Shown here piece by piece: positions 24,836-34,355 of a stretch of DNA of 64,000 nt. Origin of the DNA: Methylobacterium sp. WSM2598 (lineage in GTDB: Bacteria > Pseudomonadota > Alphaproteobacteria > Rhizobiales > Beijerinckiaceae); contig NZ_KB900609.1 in assembly GCF_000379105.1 (NCBI RefSeq), forward strand, positions 4,638,644 through 4,702,643, given 5' to 3'. Numbering within the stretch: position 1 is the stretch's first letter; every line of letters begins with the position of its first letter. The notes under the pieces are model-generated. The model did no database searches. It had not been told where the DNA came from and saw only the letters and a list, made by a program, of their open reading frames with translations. Made by a program: the position numbers and the translations under genes.

Positions 24836-25515
24836 ACCTCGGCCCATGTGCGGATCAGGTTGTGGTAGATCCCCGCCAGCCTGACGACTTCGGCGTGATC
24901 CTGGCCCAGCTCCGCCGCGAGACCCTGGATGGCGCCGTCGAGGTCGTAGATCAGGCTGCGCGCCTGAGGGCTGCGGACCATGCTCTGCAGCCAGAAGAAC
25001 GAGGCCACCCGGGTGCCGCGGGTCACCGGGGTGACCCGGTGCAGGCTGGAGGACGGGTAGAGGACGAGGTCCCCGGCCGGCAGCTTCACCTCCTGCGTGC
25101 CGTAATAGTCCTCGGCCACCAATTCGCCGCCGTCGTACTCGTCGGGCTCGGCCAGGAACAGCGTCACGGACAGGTCGGTCCGGATGCGCAGCCCCGTCAG
25201 GGGATCGCCCCGCACGGCGTTGTCGACGTGCATCCCGAAATGGTGCCCCTCGCCGTAGCGGTTGAAGAGCGGCGGGAAGATCTGGAGCGGGATCGCCGCC
25301 GAGACGAAGTGCGGGTTGGCGAGCAGGGCCCGCACGACCCGCGCGCCGAGCTGGCGCGCCACCTCGCCGTCGGGCGGCAATTGCTCGTTGCGCTTCACGA
25401 GCGCCGATTGCGCGCCGGCCGTGGCGCGGCCGTCCTCCCACTCCGCCGCGTCCATGATGCGGCGGAACTCGGCGACCTCGTCCTTGCTCAGGACCTCCGG
25501 GATGCAGACCAGCAT
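24832..25515 (-). CDS. PKHD-type Fe(II)/2-oxoglutarate dioxygenase, PiuC/YbiX family
   Basis: The 227-residue protein carries the iron facial triad H96-x-D98 (GHHFGMHVDNAV) and H159 (SSSLHRVTPV), with a conserved arginine nearby for 2-oxoglutarate. Length and ends (MLVCIPEVLSKDEV; YHNLIRTWAEV) are typical. These genes accompany catecholate siderophore receptors of the Fiu/PiuA type, as here, where only three bases separate them. The role may be modification of a siderophore, but the substrate is not established. Confidence 0.92.
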   Translation of the reverse strand: MLVCIPEVLSKDEVAEFRRIMDAAEWEDGRATAGAQSALVKRNEQLPPDGEVARQLGARVVRALLANPHFVSAAIPLQIFPPLFNRYGEGHHFGMHVDNAVRGDPLTGLRIRTDLSVTLFLAEPDEYDGGELVAEDYYGTQEVKLPAGDLVLYPSSSLHRVTPVTRGTRVASFFWLQSMVRSPQARSLIYDLDGAIQGLAAELGQDHAEVVRLAGIYHNLIRTWAEV

Positions 25516-25518
25516 GAT

Positions 25519-28029
25519 TCAGAACTTCGCCTGCGCGATGAGGTAGACGCTGCGGCCCGGGGCGATGAAGGTGAAGGGCGCGTCGCTGCGATAGAAGGCG
25601 TCGTAGTACTTCCGGTCGAACAGGTTCTGACCGTACAGCTTCACGGTCAGGTTCTCGCTGACCTTCGCCTCCAGGAAGGCGTCGAAGCGCCAGTAGGAGG
25701 GCAGCACGTTGTTGTTGGAGGCGAGCGTGCCGCCGGAGATGCGGGAATTGTTGACCGCCTGCAGGCCGAATTCGAGCCAGTTCGTGACCTTGTACTTGGT
25801 CAGCATGCTGAAGGAGCGGTGGGCGATGTTGGCGAGCCGGTAGCCGATGGTGGCCGGGTTGGCGCTCTTGGTGACCTTGGTGTCCATGATCACGTAGCCG
25901 CCGAAGACGCTCCAGCGGTCGGTGATCTTGCCGGCGAGTTCGAGGTCGACGCCCTCCACGCGGTAGGCCGCGTCCGCCACTATGGTGGCGGCCGCGCCCG
26001 TGCCGACGGTCTCGCGGGCATTCTCCTTCGTGGTGCGGAACAGGGCCGCGGTCGCGAGCAGGTGGCGGTCGAACAGCTCCGCCTTGACGCCCACCTCCTC
26101 GGCGGTGTTCAGCTCCGGCCCGAACACTTGGTTGACGGTCGCGGTCGGGCTGAGGCCGCCATAGGCCGAGCTCGACGCGTCGAGCTCGGCCCCGACCGGG
26201 TTCGACGAGGTCGCGTAGGCCCCGTAGAGGCTCAGGAACGGCTGCGGCTTCACCGTCAGGCCGACATTGTAGTTCAGCAGGCCCGAATGCGCCCGCACCG
26301 TGCTGTTGCCGCTCGTCGAGGAGACGTTGTAATCGTCGTAGCGGACGCCGCCGTTCAGGAGGACGACGTCCTCGTAATTGGCGGTCTCGATCAGGTAGGC
26401 CGCCTTGGTGTCGACCGGGATGGTGGTCGGGTTGCCGGCCCGGTAAGGCTTGCGGGCGAAGGGCAGGAGGTTGGGCGGCGCCAGGATGTTGACGCCGGTC
26501 AGGCTGCCGGTGCCCGTGAAGGTGCCGCCGGTTCCGGCGCTCGACAGTTCCGAGCGCAGCCCCGCATAGGTGTCGCGGCCGACATTCTCGCGGCTGATCT
26601 CGCTGCCGATCACGGCCGTGTGCAGGATCGGCCCGGTCGCGAACTTGAAGGTCGCGTCGGCGACGTCCGCCACGACGTCGACGGTCTGGTAGCGGCTCTG
26701 CGGGCTCAAGGTCAGGGTCGTGCCGGCGAGGTTGCCGTTGGCCGGGATCACCGGCGCCTGGGGCAAGGTGCCGACGTAGTCGAGCACGGAATGCGCGGCG
26801 CGGAAGCGGTTGCTCAGCTTGATGCCGTCGGACGGCGCGTACTCGGCCGTCAGGGTGCCGGTATCCTGCTGGACGCGGTAGAAGTCGCGGTTGACGAAGC
26901 CGTAATAGGTGTCCCGCGGGACGATGCTCTCGGTGAAGGGCCGGCGCACCCGCACGTTGAAGGGCACGCCGAAATCCGGGAGGCTGTCCAGGTCCGTGTG
27001 GAAGTAGTTCGCCGTGAAGGTCCAGCCGTCGGCCGGCTTCAGGGTCACGGCCACGGCGGCGCCGGCGCGGTCGTCGTAGACGGAGTTGCGGCCCGCGACG
27101 CCGGCCTCCTGGTAGAGGCCGTTCACCCGCACGGCCAGGGCCGGGCTGATCACCTGGTTGACGTCGAGGGTGACGCGCCGGGTCGCGTCAGTGCCGAGCT
27201 GCCCCTCGCCCCTGACGAAATCCGCGAAGCCCGCCTGCTTGGTGACGATGTTGACGGCGCCGCCCGCGGTGCCGCGGCCCGCGAAGGTCGAGGCGGGCCC
27301 CCGCAGGATCTCGATCTGCTCGGTGAAGAAGTTCTCGCGCACGCTGACCGACGGGTCGCGGATGCCGTCGATGAAGACGTCGTTGCGCGCGTCGAAGCCG
27401 CGGATGAAGAACCGGTCCCCGAAGGCGTTGCCGCCCTCGCCGGTGCCGAGCGTCACGCCCGCGGTGGTGCGCGCGAGGTCGCGGAAGCTCGTCGCGTTCT
27501 TGTCGTTGAGGACCTCCCGCGTCACCACGGTGATCGATTTCGGCGTGTTCAGGATCGGCTGCGTGAAGCGGTTGGAGGCGAGGCGGTCCGCCTTGTAGGG
27601 CGCGGCCGGGTCCGCGTAGGGGCTGCCGCCCACGTCGAGCTGCGCCAGGGCCGCGGCGCCGCCCGCGGCGGGGCTGGGCGCGGGCGCCGCGACGGGCGGC
27701 GCCGCCACCTGCCGGGCGCGCACGACCTGGCGCAGGGCCGTGCGGGCCTTCACCTGCGCCTTGGTCGGCTGCGGGGCCGGCGGGCGCGGCCGGACGATCG
27801 GGGCATCGACGTTGAGCGGGGGCAGCGCCGCGGCCGGAGCCTGCTGGGCCTGGGCGGTCCCGACCGACCCCACGGCGACCGCGCAGGCCATGCCGACCGC
27901 GCCCTTCGGATCCGCCAGCATCGTCGGATGGCTGTGACCGGCCCGACGCCGGAGATGCGGAACTGGCTTCGGCCGCTTCACGGATGGTGCCCCCTGTATG
28001 GATGCCGCGCCACGCCTCGGGCCGGACAT
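25519..28029 (-). CDS. TonB-dependent siderophore receptor (Fiu/PiuA-like)
   Basis: The 836-residue outer-membrane receptor has a plug domain (SITVVTREVLNDKNATSFRD, then FFIRGFDARNDVFIDGIRD, VENFFTEQIEILRGP-like REN...ILRGPASTF and GGAVNIVTKQ). A 22-strand barrel follows, ending ...GRSVYLIAQAKF with the terminal aromatic. A signal peptide occurs after the ATG at codon 37 (MACAVAVGSVGTAQAQ), so translation may start at 27921. The N-terminal Pro/Ala linker contains the TonB-contact region. It is first in the operon with PiuC, ExbB, ExbD and TonB, and imports ferric catecholates by inference. Confidence 0.92.
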   Translation of the reverse strand: MSGPRRGAASIQGAPSVKRPKPVPHLRRRAGHSHPTMLADPKGAVGMACAVAVGSVGTAQAQQAPAAALPPLNVDAPIVRPRPPAPQPTKAQVKARTALRQVVRARQVAAPPVAAPAPSPAAGGAAALAQLDVGGSPYADPAAPYKADRLASNRFTQPILNTPKSITVVTREVLNDKNATSFRDLARTTAGVTLGTGEGGNAFGDRFFIRGFDARNDVFIDGIRDPSVSVRENFFTEQIEILRGPASTFAGRGTAGGAVNIVTKQAGFADFVRGEGQLGTDATRRVTLDVNQVISPALAVRVNGLYQEAGVAGRNSVYDDRAGAAVAVTLKPADGWTFTANYFHTDLDSLPDFGVPFNVRVRRPFTESIVPRDTYYGFVNRDFYRVQQDTGTLTAEYAPSDGIKLSNRFRAAHSVLDYVGTLPQAPVIPANGNLAGTTLTLSPQSRYQTVDVVADVADATFKFATGPILHTAVIGSEISRENVGRDTYAGLRSELSSAGTGGTFTGTGSLTGVNILAPPNLLPFARKPYRAGNPTTIPVDTKAAYLIETANYEDVVLLNGGVRYDDYNVSSTSGNSTVRAHSGLLNYNVGLTVKPQPFLSLYGAYATSSNPVGAELDASSSAYGGLSPTATVNQVFGPELNTAEEVGVKAELFDRHLLATAALFRTTKENARETVGTGAAATIVADAAYRVEGVDLELAGKITDRWSVFGGYVIMDTKVTKSANPATIGYRLANIAHRSFSMLTKYKVTNWLEFGLQAVNNSRISGGTLASNNNVLPSYWRFDAFLEAKVSENLTVKLYGQNLFDRKYYDAFYRSDAPFTFIAPGRSVYLIAQAKF

Positions 28030-28345
28030 GAAAGCTAAAAAAGGCAGGATAATTTTCCAGTCAATCGCCGTAGTTTGGAATTATAATAAGGAATATCACA
28101 GCAATCGCAGTTATCTAACGCAGAGGTAGAGTCCCTGATTAGACTTTTTCCAAGAATGATCTGCGGATCTCGCTGGCGTCGAGATTTCCCCTTGTGCGAT
28201 CAGGGCCTTGCTGCGTCGCCGGGAGGGCGCCGGGGCCGGATCCGTTGAAAGATTGCCATTTAAGGTTGTATTGTTGCAAGGCAGCAACAACCCGAACCTT
28301 TCCGGAAACGGGCGGGATGACGGCCCGCACTCCGGTCGAGCGCCC
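28030..28345. other. AT-rich upstream region of the iron operon
   Basis: Bases 28031-28110 are unusually AT-rich. Read toward the receptor they contain TTATTATAATTCC at about 28079-28091, which offers a good -10-like TATAAT. No convincing Irr or RirA box could be assigned, unlike at bacterioferritin. The remainder up to 28345 has no supported gene. Confidence 0.4.
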
Positions 28346-28585
28346 TCATTCCCGGCTCGGGGGCTTCATCAGGGCGAACAGCTCGTCGACGGCCGCCAGG
28401 GCGCTCGCCCGCACCCGCCCCTCGTCGGCGGCGCCCGCGATGCGCACGCCCCCGACCACCGCCCGGATCTCGTCGCGGAATTCGCTGAGGAACCCCACCG
28501 GGTCGCGCGTCTCGCCGGCCATCCGGGCGATGACGCCGGTGAGAAGGATCTGCACGCCGAGCATCCGTCCGTTCAGTTCGTCCAT
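28346..28585 (-). CDS. Hypothetical protein, 79 aa
   Basis: From the ATG at 28585 the frame gives a small helical protein (MDELNGRMLGVQILLTGVIA, then FLSEFRDEIRAVVGGVRIAG and ASALAAVDELFALMKPPSRE). It has no signal peptide and no recognised domain. The composition and regular helices make it a believable gene. It lies upstream of the iron-uptake operon on the same strand but about 300 bases away, so a link is not implied. Confidence 0.6.
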   Translation of the reverse strand: MDELNGRMLGVQILLTGVIARMAGETRDPVGFLSEFRDEIRAVVGGVRIAGAADEGRVRASALAAVDELFALMKPPSRE

Positions 28586-29361
28586 CCGTGGCATCCTCGC
28601 GCGAGGGGCCGGCGCTCCGGCGCGGACCCCGTGGCCGGGCGCCCCGGGGGCGCTCCCGCGCACCGGGGCGGGGCAGCCCCTGTTCCGGCCCAGCTACCGG
28701 GAGCCGGGCCGGTCGCGCAAGATGAAACCCCCATCTCGCGCCGCCGCACAGATTTGAATGAGAATAAATCAGGGTGAGCGAGGGCGTCGCAGCTCCGGTG
28801 ACGCGGCATTCCCGCGACTCGTCTGCCGCTGCTCTTGGCTGCTACTCTTGGCAGCCGCTCTTGGCAGTCGCTCTTGGCAGCCGCTCTTGGCTTCCGCCCG
28901 GGCCGGGCGCCGCCCCGCGGCCGGTTCCCGGCCGGGCGGAGGGGGAACGCCCGTCGGGCGAGGCGGGACGAGGGCGAGCGCGACGCGGACATTCGGCCGG
29001 TCGAAAGCTGAGGAAGGTCGCCGCCCGCCCGCGATCGGACCGGCAGAGACCGTCGCGGCGCCAGATCCGCCCGGATTTGTCCGGCCGGAACGCCGACCGA
29101 AATTTCCGACGCGGCCGGATCATCGGCCTTCTCAATCGAGGCGCTTCGCCTATAAGGGAGTTACAGACATCCTTGTCTTGCGTAGTCCATCCGCTTCGCC
29201 GCATCCGCCTGTCGAATGCGGGTTGTCGTGCGGCGTGCGCGATCTTCCGGCCCCGAGCGGGGCGAGACACTGAGCGTGTGCGTGAGAGGAATTCGGCATG
29301 ACCGCCGAACACGGCGGCACGCGACCGAATCGGGGGAGGCGAGCGAAGCGAGGACGGTCCC
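28586..29361. other. Gene-free 776-bp spacer with a minisatellite
   Basis: No frame shows a plausible start, ribosome site and codon use. The stretch contains the five-unit 13-bp repeat at 28833-28897 and a region before the GH13 gene where its promoter must lie. Confidence 0.5.
28833..28897. repeat. Minisatellite of five 13-bp units
   Basis: Units are TCTTGGCTGCTAC, TCTTGGCAGCCGC, TCTTGGCAGTCGC, TCTTGGCAGCCGC and TCTTGGCTTCCGC. They lie head to tail in a noncoding spacer and could vary in number between strains. Confidence 0.85.
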
Positions 29362-31308
29362 ATGCCCGCCAGCCAGACTCACATCGGTCCCGACACGCCG
29401 ATGGGCGCCACGGCGAGGCCCGGCGGCTGCACTTTCCGGTGCTGGGCCCCGCGCGCCCTCGGCGTGTGGGTGACCGGCTCGTTCAACGGCTGGTCTCCTC
29501 GCGCGGAGGCGCAGCGGCTGGTGCGCGATCCCTCCGGCTGCTGGGCCGGCTTCGTACCGGGCGTCGGCGCGGGCGCGCAGTACAAGTTCTACGTCGAGGG
29601 GCCGGGCTCGCGGGGATACAAGCGCGACCCTCACGCGCGCGAGATCGTCGCCCCGGACTGGAACTGCGTGGTGACCGATCCGGCGGCCTATCCCTGGCAC
29701 GATGCGGGGTTCCGCCCGCCGGCCTACGAGGACCTGATCATCTACCAGCTCCATGTCGGGACCTTCTTCGCCGTCGACGCGGCGGGGGCGGACCGGCGCC
29801 AGGGCCGGGTCGCCACCTTCCTGGACGCGATCGACCGGATCCCCTACCTCGCCGAGCTCGGCGTCACGGCCGTGCAGCCGCTGCCGATCGTGGAATTCCC
29901 GACCGCCTTCAGCCTCGGCTACAACGGCACCGACTATTTCTCGCCGGAATTTACCTATGCGGTGCCGGAGGCCGAACTCGGCCCCTCCCTGCGGCGCGCC
30001 AACGCCCTCCTGGCCGCGCGCGGCCACGCCCCCGTGGCGGCGGCCGACATCCGGGACGCCGCCGGGCAGCTGCGCCTGTTCGTCGACCTGCTGCACGTCC
30101 ACGGCATCGCGGTGCTGTTCGACGTCGTCTACAATCACGCGGGCGGTGATTTCGGCGACGAGAGCCTGTACTTCTTCGACCGGGTCCCGCAGGGCAACAA
30201 CAACGACAGCCTCTACTTCACGGACCGGGGCTGGGCGGGCGGCCTCGTCTTCGAGTACTGGAACGCCCCGGTGCGCCGGTTCCTGATCGACAATGCCGTG
30301 TTCCTGGCCCGGGAATTCCACGTCGACGGGCTGCGCTACGACGAGGTGAGCGTCATCGACGCGTTCGGCGGCTGGTCCTTCTGCCAGGACCTGACGGCGG
30401 CCCTGCGCGGCGCCAAGCCCTCGGCCGTGCAGGTCGCGGAGTACTGGGCGCCCGATCAGGCCGCCTGCGTGCGCCCGGCGGCGGAGGGCGGCGCGGGCTT
30501 CGACCTCGTCTGGCACGCGGGCCTGCGCGAGAGCGTGCGGCAGGCGCTCGCCCAGGCGGCGGGCGGGCGCGACGCGGACGTGAACCTCGACCCGGTCGCG
30601 CAGGCCCTGGCGGCGTGGAACGGCCTCCCGCAGCGCTGGCGCGCGGTCCAGATGCTGGAGAACCACGACGTCCTGCTCGTCGCCCACGAGGCGAAGGACC
30701 GGCGCCCGCGCGTCCCGGCCGCCGCCGATCCGTCGAACGCGCGCTCGTGGTACGCGCGCAGCCGCTCGCGGGTCGCGACGGGCCTGCTCCTCACCGGCCC
30801 CGGCATCCCGCTCCTGTTCATGGGTCAGGAGTTCCTGGAGGACAAGCTCTGGAGCGATTCCCCCGACGATCCCGACCACCGCATCTGGTGGGACGGCCTG
30901 CGGCAGGACCGGGCGATGGCGGATTTCCTGCGCTTCACGCGCGAGCTGATCGGCCTGCGCCGGGCGCAGCCGGCGCTGACCCGCGGCGAGATCAACGTCT
31001 TCCACGTCCACAATCTCAACCGCGTCATCGCGTATCATCGCTGGCTGCCGGGCCAGGGGCGGGACGTGGTCGTCGCCGCGAGCTTGGCGGAGGCCACGCG
31101 GCACGGCTACGCCCTCGGGTTCCCGCGGGGCGGGACGTGGCGCGAGGCCTTCAACAGCGACGTCTACGACGGCTGGGTCAATCCGGCGGTCGCCGGCAAT
31201 TCCGGCGCGATCGAGGCGGGCGGCCCGCCGTTGCACGGACTGCCGCACTCGGCGGCGGTGGTCCTGCCGGCCAACGCCGTCGTGGTCTTCGTCAAGGAGG
31301 ACCCGTGA
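29362..31308 (+). CDS. GH13 alpha-amylase-family enzyme, branching-enzyme-like with CBM48
   Basis: The 648-residue protein has an N-terminal CBM48/isoamylase-type domain (CTFRCWAPRALGVWVTGSFN, to about residue 95). The GH13 barrel follows. Catalytic sites visible are the nucleophile Asp in FHVDGLRYDEVSVID, the acid Glu in VQVAEYWAP, and the third carboxylate in MLENHDVLL. GYNGTDYFSPE and IAVLFDVVYNHAGGDF are family regions. It probably acts on alpha-1,4/1,6-glucan. No other glycogen or trehalose genes are adjacent, so branching versus hydrolytic activity is unsettled. Confidence 0.85.
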   Translation: MPASQTHIGPDTPMGATARPGGCTFRCWAPRALGVWVTGSFNGWSPRAEAQRLVRDPSGCWAGFVPGVGAGAQYKFYVEGPGSRGYKRDPHAREIVAPDWNCVVTDPAAYPWHDAGFRPPAYEDLIIYQLHVGTFFAVDAAGADRRQGRVATFLDAIDRIPYLAELGVTAVQPLPIVEFPTAFSLGYNGTDYFSPEFTYAVPEAELGPSLRRANALLAARGHAPVAAADIRDAAGQLRLFVDLLHVHGIAVLFDVVYNHAGGDFGDESLYFFDRVPQGNNNDSLYFTDRGWAGGLVFEYWNAPVRRFLIDNAVFLAREFHVDGLRYDEVSVIDAFGGWSFCQDLTAALRGAKPSAVQVAEYWAPDQAACVRPAAEGGAGFDLVWHAGLRESVRQALAQAAGGRDADVNLDPVAQALAAWNGLPQRWRAVQMLENHDVLLVAHEAKDRRPRVPAAADPSNARSWYARSRSRVATGLLLTGPGIPLLFMGQEFLEDKLWSDSPDDPDHRIWWDGLRQDRAMADFLRFTRELIGLRRAQPALTRGEINVFHVHNLNRVIAYHRWLPGQGRDVVVAASLAEATRHGYALGFPRGGTWREAFNSDVYDGWVNPAVAGNSGAIEAGGPPLHGLPHSAAVVLPANAVVVFVKEDP

Positions 31309-31490
31309 GCGGTCCGCGGGCCCGGGCCGGGGGAGATCCCGGCGGCCCGGGTCGCGTGATTGACACCCCCGCCGAATTGGCGAAGCATGATCGCAACAGG
31401 TGTCGCCACGATCCCGCTCCCCGCCGCCCCGTCCGGGCCGGTCGAGGCGGGAGGACGTCGGCGCGGGCAGGGGGCGGGGAGGAGAGATCC

Positions 31491-32813
31491 ATGAGCAGGA
31501 TCCACTCGGGACCGTCCGGCGTGCGCGCGGCGTGGCGCGCGGGCGCCGCCGCCCTTCTGCTGGCGACGGGGCCGGCCCTCGCCGACGAGACCTGCCAGTC
31601 GCCCTACATGGCCAAGATCACCGGCGTCGAGGATTTCGTCTACGTCTGGACGCTCGGCGTCGAGGGGCTCGGCGACGGCTCGGACAAGCTCGTCACGGTC
31701 GACGCGCGCGAGGGCTCGCCGACCTTCGGCAAGCCGATCCACGCGGCCTCGGTGGGCGGCCGGCACGAGGCCCATCACGGCGGCTTCACCGACGACCGCC
31801 GCCAGTTCTGGGCGGCCGGGCTGTCCGACAGCAAGATCTTCATCTTCGACGTCGCGTCGGATCCCGGGACGCCGCGCCTCGTCAAGGTGATCGAGGATTT
31901 CGTCGAGAGGAGCGGCGGGGCGGCCGGCCCGCACGGCGCCTACGCGCTGCCGGGCCGCATGCTCATCCCGAGCCTCTCGAACCGGGACGGCACCGGGCGG
32001 GCGGCCCTCGTCGAGTATTCCAACGGCGGCGACTACATCGCGACCCACTGGCTGCCGACCGACGCGGCCCCGAACGGCGCCCGGATCGAGGCCCGGGCCG
32101 ACGGCTACGGCTACGACGCGCGCGTGCTGCCGCGCCGCAACGTGATGCTGACCTCGTCCTTCACGGGCCTCGAGAACTACATGCGCCCGCTCGCCGAGGT
32201 CGTGGCGGATGCCGAGGCCATGAAGCGCTTCGGCCAGACCATGGTCGTGTGGGATTTCCACGCCCGGCAGCCCCGGTCGGTGCTGCACGTGCCGGGCGTG
32301 CCCCTGGAGATCCGCTGGGCCTGGGGGCCGCACCACTCCTACGCCTTCACCTCGACCGCCCTCACGGCGAAGATCTGGCTCGTCCACGAGGATGAGCGCG
32401 GCACCTGGAAGGCCGAGGCGGTGGCCGATATCGGCGATCCCTCCAAGCTGCCGCTCCCGGTCGACATCAGCCTCTCGGCGGACGACCGCACCCTGTTCGT
32501 GGACACCTTCATGGACGGCACCACGCGCGTCTTCGACGTCTCCGACCCGCACCGGCCGCGGCAGATCTACGAGAAGAAGATCGGCGCGCAGCTCAACATG
32601 GTCTCGCAGAGCTGGGACGGCAAACGCCTCTACTACACGAGTTCGCTCCTGGCGAACTGGGACAAGACGGGGGCCGAGAACGAGCAGTTCCTGAAGGCGT
32701 ATACCTGGGACGGCGCCGCGCTGACGCCGCGCTTCGCGATCGACTTCACGGCCGAGCGTCTCGGGCGCCCGCACATGATGGCGTTCGGGGCGGCCTCGCC
32801 CTCCACGAACTGA
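31491..32813 (+). CDS. mtoX: Methanethiol oxidase / selenium-binding protein (SBP56) family, exported
   Basis: The 440-residue protein has a signal peptide (AAWRAGAAALLLATGPALAD) and the SBP56 fold starting CQSPYMAKITGVEDFVYVWT. Histidine-rich motifs HEAHHGGFTDDR and GPHHSYAF, and GPHGAYALPG, are candidate copper ligands. In methylotrophs this family oxidises methanethiol to formaldehyde, sulfide and peroxide in the periplasm. GGAGGAGAG precedes the start. A SCO1-type copper chaperone follows six bases later, supporting a copper-dependent enzyme. Confidence 0.88.
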   Translation: MSRIHSGPSGVRAAWRAGAAALLLATGPALADETCQSPYMAKITGVEDFVYVWTLGVEGLGDGSDKLVTVDAREGSPTFGKPIHAASVGGRHEAHHGGFTDDRRQFWAAGLSDSKIFIFDVASDPGTPRLVKVIEDFVERSGGAAGPHGAYALPGRMLIPSLSNRDGTGRAALVEYSNGGDYIATHWLPTDAAPNGARIEARADGYGYDARVLPRRNVMLTSSFTGLENYMRPLAEVVADAEAMKRFGQTMVVWDFHARQPRSVLHVPGVPLEIRWAWGPHHSYAFTSTALTAKIWLVHEDERGTWKAEAVADIGDPSKLPLPVDISLSADDRTLFVDTFMDGTTRVFDVSDPHRPRQIYEKKIGAQLNMVSQSWDGKRLYYTSSLLANWDKTGAENEQFLKAYTWDGAALTPRFAIDFTAERLGRPHMMAFGAASPSTN

Positions 32814-32819
32814 GCCCGG

Positions 32820-33563
32820 ATGCGACCGGCGGCGCTCCCGCTCCTCGCCGCGGCGCTCGCCGTCGCGGTGCCCGCCTTCGGCGCGGCGGCCCACGAGGGC
32901 CACCCGCCCGCGCCCGGCGCCGCGGCCGGCCCCTCCTTCCCGGTGCCGCCGGCCGGGAGCTACCGCCTGCCCCCGATCCGGCCGGCGGCCGGGGGCGTCG
33001 TGCTGGACGAGACCGGCCGCCGCCTGGACCTGCTGCGGGACGCGCTGCGCGGCCGCGCGACCGTGCTCGCCCTGATCTACACGCGCTGCGGCGACCTCTG
33101 CCCCCTGGCCAGCGCCGACATGGCCCGGCTGCAGGACCTCGCCGCGGCGGACGCGGACCTGTCGCGGCGGATGCGCCTCGTCACGCTGAGCTTCGACCCG
33201 GAGCACGACACGCCGGAGGTGATGCGCGCCTTCGCGGCCGCGTGGCGCTCCTCGGACCCGGCGGCGCCCGCCTGGGCCTTCCTCACGGCGCCCGACCGGG
33301 ACGCCCTCGCGCCGATCCTCGCTGCCTACGACCAGCGGCTCGACCGCCGCCCCGGCGGCGCGCTCGGCCACCTCCTCCGCGCCTTCCTGATCGACCGGCG
33401 GGGGCGCATCCGCAACATCTACAGCCTCGACTTCTTCGAGCCGGCCCTCGTCCTGAACGACGTCCGAACCCTGCTGCTGGAGGAGGCCGGACCCGGGGGA
33501 GCCGACGGGACCGCCCCGGCGGAGGCGCGGTCGGGGCAGGGGCCGCAACCCGCCCGCCAATGA
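32820..33563 (+). CDS. SCO1/SenC-type copper chaperone
   Basis: The 247-residue thioredoxin-fold protein has a signal peptide (LPLLAAALAVAVPAFGAAAH). It carries the copper-binding CxxxC motif in YTRCGDLCPLAS and the third ligand His in GALGHLLRAFLIDRRG. It probably delivers copper to the methanethiol oxidase encoded just upstream rather than to cytochrome oxidase, since no oxidase subunits are nearby. The C-terminus after LLLEEAG is a low-complexity tail. Confidence 0.92.
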   Translation: MRPAALPLLAAALAVAVPAFGAAAHEGHPPAPGAAAGPSFPVPPAGSYRLPPIRPAAGGVVLDETGRRLDLLRDALRGRATVLALIYTRCGDLCPLASADMARLQDLAAADADLSRRMRLVTLSFDPEHDTPEVMRAFAAAWRSSDPAAPAWAFLTAPDRDALAPILAAYDQRLDRRPGGALGHLLRAFLIDRRGRIRNIYSLDFFEPALVLNDVRTLLLEEAGPGGADGTAPAEARSGQGPQPARQ

Positions 33564-33622
33564 TGCGGCCGGGTTGAGCAAGGTCAATGACGGGCAGCCC
33601 AAGATGCCCGCATTCTTGCCGG

Positions 33623-34108
33623 ATGCTCGTCGCCATCACCGCCAGCATCGTCCTCGTGGTCGCCACGATCCTGGTGCTCTACGAGGTGCTGCGGCTCACC
33701 TCCGAGCACCTGTCCGACCTCCCGGTGCCGCCGCGCGCCCGCATCCTGGTCGTGGTGCTGGCCGCCTTCGTGGGCCACACCATCGCGGTCTGGATCTACG
33801 CCGGGATGTACTGGCTGCTCGTCCTGCGGCTCGGCCACGGGGCCTTCGCGGGCGTCCCGGTCACCTCGTTCGAGGATTGCCTCTACTTCTCGGTGGTCAC
33901 CTACACGTCGCTCGGCTTCGGAGACCATATTCCGGCCTCGCACACGCGGCTGCTCGCCGGGGTCGAGGCCCTGAACGGGCTCCTGCTGATCGGCTGGTCG
34001 GCCTCCTTCACCTACCTGGCCATGGAGCGCTACTGGCCCCTCCACGGCAAGGGGCGGGCCCACCGGGCCGCGCGGGCGCGCCTGCTCCCGCCCGGGGCGG
34101 AACCCTGA
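33623..34108 (+). CDS. Two-TM ion channel family protein (potassium-type pore)
   Basis: The start at ATG 33623 gives a first membrane helix (MLVAITASIVLVVATILVLY), a second hydrophobic stretch (ILVVVLAAFVGHTIAVWIYA) and a pore loop containing TYTSLGFGD, a variant of the potassium filter TVGYGD. A final helix follows (GLLLIGWSASFTYLAMERYW). The 161-residue length fits a bare pore domain with no regulatory domain, as in the ion_trans_2 family. GFGD rather than GYGD is common in bacterial members. Potassium selectivity is inferred. Confidence 0.85.
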   Translation: MLVAITASIVLVVATILVLYEVLRLTSEHLSDLPVPPRARILVVVLAAFVGHTIAVWIYAGMYWLLVLRLGHGAFAGVPVTSFEDCLYFSVVTYTSLGFGDHIPASHTRLLAGVEALNGLLLIGWSASFTYLAMERYWPLHGKGRAHRAARARLLPPGAEP

Positions 34109-34355
34109 CCCAGGGGTCCCGATCGCGCCAGCCTTGCTCGACCGCACGGGGCGGAGAACGCGCGGGCGAGCGCCGCGGATGCCGAGATACCAATTCGAAA
34201 CAAAGATATTTCGCCGGCTCATCGCGAGTCGTGGCAGTTCGGACACGGTCCGGATGCGGCAGAAATTATGACGGATTATGACGGCGACCCGCGCGTTGCC
34301 GCACCTTAACCATCCCGGCCGAGAGCATCGCTCAGAATGACTTCGGGGAAGCCGG

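Noticed and set aside
28080..28100. Irr or RirA box before the siderophore receptor
   Set aside because: TTTGGAATTATAATAAGG is only partly palindromic and fits a promoter -10 element better.
28774..29301. Overlapping frames through the 13-bp minisatellite
   Set aside because: The predicted peptides are repeats of the minisatellite with no domain or ribosome site.
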